NCBI GenBank assembly: GCA_029982105.1 | Contig: JARRCQ010000074.1 | Span: 1-7,457, forward strand | Reading direction: 5' to 3' | Source: Candidatus Atribacteria bacterium | GTDB lineage: Bacteria > Atribacterota > Atribacteria > Atribacterales > Caldatribacteriaceae | Length of the DNA: 7,457 nucleotides | The notes under the pieces: generated by a model | What the model was told of the DNA's origin: nothing | Database searches by the model: none | Seen by the model: the letters and a program-made list of their open reading frames with translations, nothing else | Part shown: positions 6,207 through 7,457 of the stretch, in pieces | Position numbering within the stretch: the stretch's first letter is position 1 | How the letters are laid out: every line of letters starts with the position of its first letter | Program-made: the position numbers and the translations under genes

Positions 6207-6473
6207 TTACTTAAATAAGTATTGGACAAAAGGATTGGCGAAAAGCAGTATTAAAGAGATAACCAGTACGTATATAGCTAAAGATTCTAACATAGCTAAA
6301 CCAACAAAAAGAGTACGACTAATAGCGCCAGTAGCTTCTGGTTGACGGGCAATTCCTTCCAGTGCCTGAGAACAAGCTTTGCCTTGCCCTAGAGCAGGAA
6401 AAATCACTCCAATGGCTATAGAAAAACCAGCAGTAAAAACTGTTACGCAAAGAAATAGTATTTCTCCTTGCAT
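6207..6473 (-). CDS. atpE: ATP synthase F0 c subunit (ring proteolipid)
   Basis: The 88-residue hairpin protein forms the rotating ion-carrying ring. Helix 1 runs to about residue 40, the polar loop is ARQPEA (42-47) and helix 2 runs from about 54 to 79, ending in the usual FANPF. The ion-binding carboxylate is Glu63 in MLESLAIY. Gln30 (LGQG), Ser64 and Tyr68 match by ungapped comparison the sodium ligands Gln32, Ser66 and Tyr70 of the Ilyobacter tartaricus c subunit, whereas Leu65 replaces its Thr67. The first three positions of the helix-1 GxGxGxGxG motif are Val23, Phe25 and Ala27 instead of Gly. ATG 6473 is chosen because AAAGGAGG (6483-6490) lies 9 nt upstream; the in-frame ATG at 6497 lies ahead of this RBS. 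It is the first gene of the operon. Confidence 0.95.
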   Translation of the reverse strand: MQGEILFLCVTVFTAGFSIAIGVIFPALGQGKACSQALEGIARQPEATGAISRTLFVGLAMLESLAIYVLVISLILLFANPFVQYLFK

Positions 6474-6482
6474 TTTATGATG

Positions 6483-6490
6483 CCTCCTTT
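6483..6490 (-). promoter_or_regulatory. Strong ribosome binding site that fixes the atpE start
   Basis: AAAGGAGG on the - strand lies 9 nt before ATG 6473. It excludes the upstream in-frame ATG at 6497, which would sit almost at the predicted transcription start. Confidence 0.85.
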
Positions 6491-6498
6491 TAAACATT

Positions 6499-6534
6499 GC
6501 GAGTAATTATATATCTAATATTTTAAGATTTCAA
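6499..6534 (-). promoter_or_regulatory. Sigma-70-type promoter of the atpEFHAG operon
   Basis: Reading the - strand, TTGAAA (6534-6529) and TATAAT (6511-6506) are separated by exactly 17 nt. Transcription would start near 6499, leaving a leader of about 25 nt that carries the atpE ribosome binding site. The -10 is perfect and the -35 differs from TTGACA at one base. This supports atpE as the true first gene and argues against atpB or atpI upstream on the same transcript. Confidence 0.82.
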
Positions 6535-6661
6535 CTTGGAACCGGAGCTCGTGAACTATTCCATTTTTATGTAATAAAATTTTGGTTTTTAAGTAAGCTC
6601 AAGACCTGCCCTTTTTATGACCCCCAAAAGCAAAAAAATAAAGACTTAAAAACAAAAGACC

Positions 6662-6687
6662 AGTGAGGAAGTTTTTGCTTCCTCACT
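6662..6687 (-). terminator. 10-bp hairpin followed by T-rich DNA on the - strand
   Basis: AGTGAGGAAG (6662-6671) pairs perfectly with CTTCCTCACT (6678-6687) around a six-base loop. On the - strand the stem is followed by GGTCTTTTGTTTTT, a loose U-rich tract. It could therefore end leftward transcription before the atpE promoter. It may equally be one more member of the local hairpin family. Confidence 0.4.
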
Positions 6688-6719
6688 ATAAGGTGGAAAA
6701 TACAACTATAAGCCCCAAA

Positions 6720-6763
6720 AGACAGCATACGGCGTGAGCAAAAAAGCAAATTAGATTAAAAAG
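6720..6763 (+). repeat. Dispersed repeat of about 44 nt, copy 1
   Basis: This stretch, beginning AGACAGCATACGGCG and continuing with an A-rich tail, aligns without gaps to 7273-7316 with 36 of 44 bases identical by hand count. The core (C)AGCxTACGGCG also occurs at 6842-6853. Confidence 0.65.
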
Positions 6764-6774
6764 AATTCGGACAA

Positions 6775-6803
6775 CCACGCTGGAGTGTTGTTCTCCAGCG
6801 TGG
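6775..6803. repeat. Inverted repeat with 11-bp perfect stem
   Basis: CCACGCTGGAG (6775-6785) and CTCCAGCGTGG (6793-6803) flank a TGTTGTT loop. No U-tract follows, so this is not an obvious terminator. The CGCTGG stem sequence recurs in the hairpin at 7331-7351. Confidence 0.7.
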
Positions 6804-6823
6804 CTACGCTGTTCCCTCTTTTT

Positions 6824-6853
6824 GTCATCGCGAGGAGCAGACAGCCTACGGCG
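6824..6853 (+). repeat. GTCATCGCGAGGAGC-type dispersed repeat, copy 1
   Basis: The 24 bases at 6830-6853 match 7264-7287 at 23 of 24 positions. The GTCATCGCGAG start is shared with the palindromic element at 6867. Similar GTCATTGCGAGGAGC-type intergenic repeats are common in many bacterial genomes, so this is probably a local variant of a widespread REP-like family. Confidence 0.65.
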
Positions 6854-6866
6854 CTTCCCCCCTTCT

Positions 6867-6908
6867 GTCATCGCGAGGGAGGCCAGAGGCCGACCGTGGC
6901 GATCTCGC
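6867..6908 (+). repeat. REP-like palindromic element, copy A
   Basis: Bounded by GTCATCGCGAG (6867-6877) and CGTGGCGATCTCGC (6895-6908), with an inner GGCCAGAGGCC inverted repeat. The ends CGCGAG and CTCGC are complementary, so the whole element can fold. Copy B at 6963-7003 has the same boxes in the opposite orientation. Confidence 0.65.
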
Positions 6909-6962
6909 TTTTGAATCTTTAACAAACACTAAAAAGCCAGTTACATGGTGCTAAAACCTCGG

Positions 6963-7003
6963 GATCGCCACGCCCGGCAAAAACCGCCGGGCTCGCGATT
7001 GAC
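6963..7003 (-). repeat. REP-like palindromic element, copy B (inverted relative to A)
   Basis: GATCGCCACG (6963-6972) is the exact reverse complement of the copy A box CGTGGCGATC. CTCGCGATTGAC (6992-7003) is the reverse complement of the other box with one extra base. The centre is a perfect 7-bp stem, GCCCGGC (6972-6978) with GCCGGGC (6986-6992), around AAAAACC. The centre differs from copy A, so only the outer boxes are conserved. Confidence 0.65.
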
Positions 7004-7025
7004 CCAGAGAGAGATTGCCAAAGAC

Positions 7026-7051
7026 TATAAGGGGGGCAAAACCTCCTTATA
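7026..7051. repeat. 10-bp hairpin with one G-U pair
   Basis: TATAAGGGGG (7026-7035) pairs with CCTCCTTATA (7042-7051) around GCAAAA. It is followed by ACCCCC, so the right side resembles the CCCCCTATAACCCC motif at 7129-7142 and in the rsmA/atpG hairpin. Confidence 0.6.
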
Positions 7052-7094
7052 ACCCCCATTAAAAGATAAAATGCAAATAAAAAAGACAAAGATT

Positions 7095-7120
7095 ACTGAG
7101 GGAGAAAAACATCCCTCAGT
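7095..7120. repeat. 9-bp perfect hairpin
   Basis: ACTGAGGGA (7095-7103) and TCCCTCAGT (7112-7120) flank GAAAAACA. It is of the same general shape as its neighbours: a stem of about 9 bp with an A-rich loop on the + strand. Confidence 0.65.
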
Positions 7121-7125
7121 GGGAG

Positions 7126-7142
7126 AAACCCCCTATAACCCC
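7126..7142 (+). repeat. 17-nt motif shared with the rsmA/atpG hairpin
   Basis: AAACCCCCTATAACCCC here is identical to the reverse complement of 3075-3091, which forms part of the hairpin between rsmA and atpG. The two copies are about 4 kb apart in opposite orientation. Confidence 0.65.
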
Positions 7143-7171
7143 AAAAAAACAAGGCCAAAGAAGCCAAAATT

Positions 7172-7198
7172 AACGCGGAGAAAAAACGCCTCCGCGTT
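7172..7198. repeat. 9-bp perfect hairpin
   Basis: AACGCGGAG (7172-7180) and CTCCGCGTT (7190-7198) flank a nine-base loop, AAAAAACGC. No U-tract follows on either strand. Confidence 0.65.
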
Positions 7199-7201
7199 GT
7201 C

Positions 7202-7226
7202 ACCCCTGAATGCTTCTGCAAGGGGT
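7202..7226. repeat. Hairpin with bulge
   Basis: ACCCCT (7202-7207) pairs with AGGGGT (7221-7226), and TGC/GCA continue the stem after a three-base GAA bulge, closing a TTCT loop. The CCTGAATGC part recurs at about 7251-7259. Confidence 0.45.
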
Positions 7227-7263
7227 CTATGTTTTTTAAAAGCACAGATTCCTGAATGCCCCT

Positions 7264-7316
7264 GCGAGGAGCAGGCAGCCTACGGCGTAAGAAAAAAGGC
7301 AAAGTAGATGGAAAAG
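7264..7316 (+). repeat. Second copies of the GCGAGGAGC repeat and the 44-nt repeat
   Basis: Positions 7264-7287 match 6830-6853 at 23 of 24 bases, and 7273-7316 match 6720-6763 at 36 of 44. The two repeats that are separate at the left end of the zone are joined here, overlapping through the CAGCCTACGGCG core. Confidence 0.65.
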
Positions 7317-7330
7317 ACTAAAAACTATAG

Positions 7331-7351
7331 CGCTGGGGGAAACCCCCAGCG
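7331..7351. repeat. 9-bp perfect GC-rich hairpin
   Basis: CGCTGGGGG (7331-7339) and CCCCCAGCG (7343-7351) flank AAA. On the - strand it is followed by CTATAGTTTTTAG, a weak U-rich stretch, so a leftward terminator for a gene beyond the right edge is possible but not convincing. Confidence 0.6.
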
Positions 7352-7457
7352 TAGCGACCTTAACCCAACTTGCAGCTTTTTCCCAGAAAAAACCTCTATT
7401 TTTAGATATATCTGAGATATAGATCCTTGATTTATCAGCCTTTCTTGTTAGTAAGTT

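Larger units (their letters stand above)
6535..7457. other. Non-coding zone of A-rich DNA with many stem-loops and short repeats
   Basis: No open frame here has a recognisable protein, a good RBS or family motifs. The frames that exist run straight through inverted repeats. The + strand between hairpins is strongly A-rich. At least eight stem-loops and several dispersed repeats occur between 6662 and 7351 and are listed separately. I find no tRNA or rRNA signature. Positions 6535-6660 and 7355-7457 show nothing clear beyond A/T-rich DNA and a 10-bp palindrome (AGATATATCT) at about 7404-7413. Confidence 0.7.

Noticed and set aside
6474..6497. Longer atpE starting at ATG 6497
   Set aside because: The strong RBS lies downstream of that ATG, the predicted transcription start is only about 2 nt ahead of it, and the extra MFKRRHHK is not typical of c subunits.
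6520..6565. tRNA or operator near the atpE promoter, suggested by GGTTCC- and GGAA...TTCC-type sequence
   Set aside because: No complete cloverleaf arms or conserved T-loop are present, and the dyad is too imperfect to support an operator.
6686..6925. 79-codon open frame on the - strand
   Set aside because: It runs through the 11-bp hairpin and two dispersed repeats, has low-complexity composition and no family motif; it is best explained as repeat DNA.
7071..7307. Overlapping open frames on both strands (about 70-78 codons)
   Set aside because: Both cross three perfect hairpins and a repeat, and neither has a good RBS or recognisable protein.
6662..7351. CRISPR array
   Set aside because: The inverted repeats differ in stem sequence, there is no constant direct repeat with regular spacers, and no cas genes are present.

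Overview
The window looks like chromosomal DNA from a bacterium of fairly low G+C that uses ordinary sigma-70-type promoters and strong Shine-Dalgarno sites. Arginine is often AGA/AGG, and two of the genes begin with TTG. The gene content does not fix a phylum. The mix of a tatD-to-rsmA block, an Asp23-family protein, a BFN-domain protein and a split ATP synthase operon would suit one of the uncultivated or deep-branching lineages, but that is a guess and not a placement.

Layout. Positions 1-3063 (+ strand) hold six tightly packed genes: a 5'-truncated TatD-family hydrolase, a BFN/DUF151 protein, a SLOG/LOG-like nucleotide-binding protein, a short Asp23/Gls24-family protein, a 61-residue cysteine-rich protein and the 16S rRNA dimethyltransferase RsmA. 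Gaps run from 33 nt down to 11-nt overlaps, so they are probably one transcript. TatD and RsmA lie close together in Bacillus-type genomes too, but here four other genes separate them.

Positions 3064-3106 are a short convergent intergenic stretch with a 9-bp hairpin. Positions 3107-6473 (- strand) hold an F-type ATP synthase operon in the order c (atpE), b (atpF), a short delta (atpH), alpha (atpA), gamma (atpG). A near-consensus promoter (TTGAAA-17-TATAAT) lies just upstream of atpE. The a, beta and epsilon genes are not in the window, although both ends of the cluster are visible, so the complex must be completed from another locus. The delta protein has only the C-terminal, b-binding half of the usual protein. 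The c subunit has a Gln/Glu/Ser/Tyr set compatible with sodium binding and has lost part of the helix-1 glycine motif.

Positions 6535-7457 contain no gene I can support. They hold many short perfect or near-perfect stem-loops (stems of 7-11 bp, mostly with A/T-rich loops) separated by A-rich DNA, a dispersed repeat of about 44 nt, and two inverted copies of a palindromic element with GTCATCGCGAG-type ends. A 17-nt motif from this zone also occurs in the hairpin between rsmA and atpG. The region resembles a mosaic of REP-like intergenic palindromes.

Most genes are familiar housekeeping functions. The points most worth following up are the half-length delta subunit in an otherwise intact split operon, the unusual c-ring helix 1, and the dense hairpin zone.
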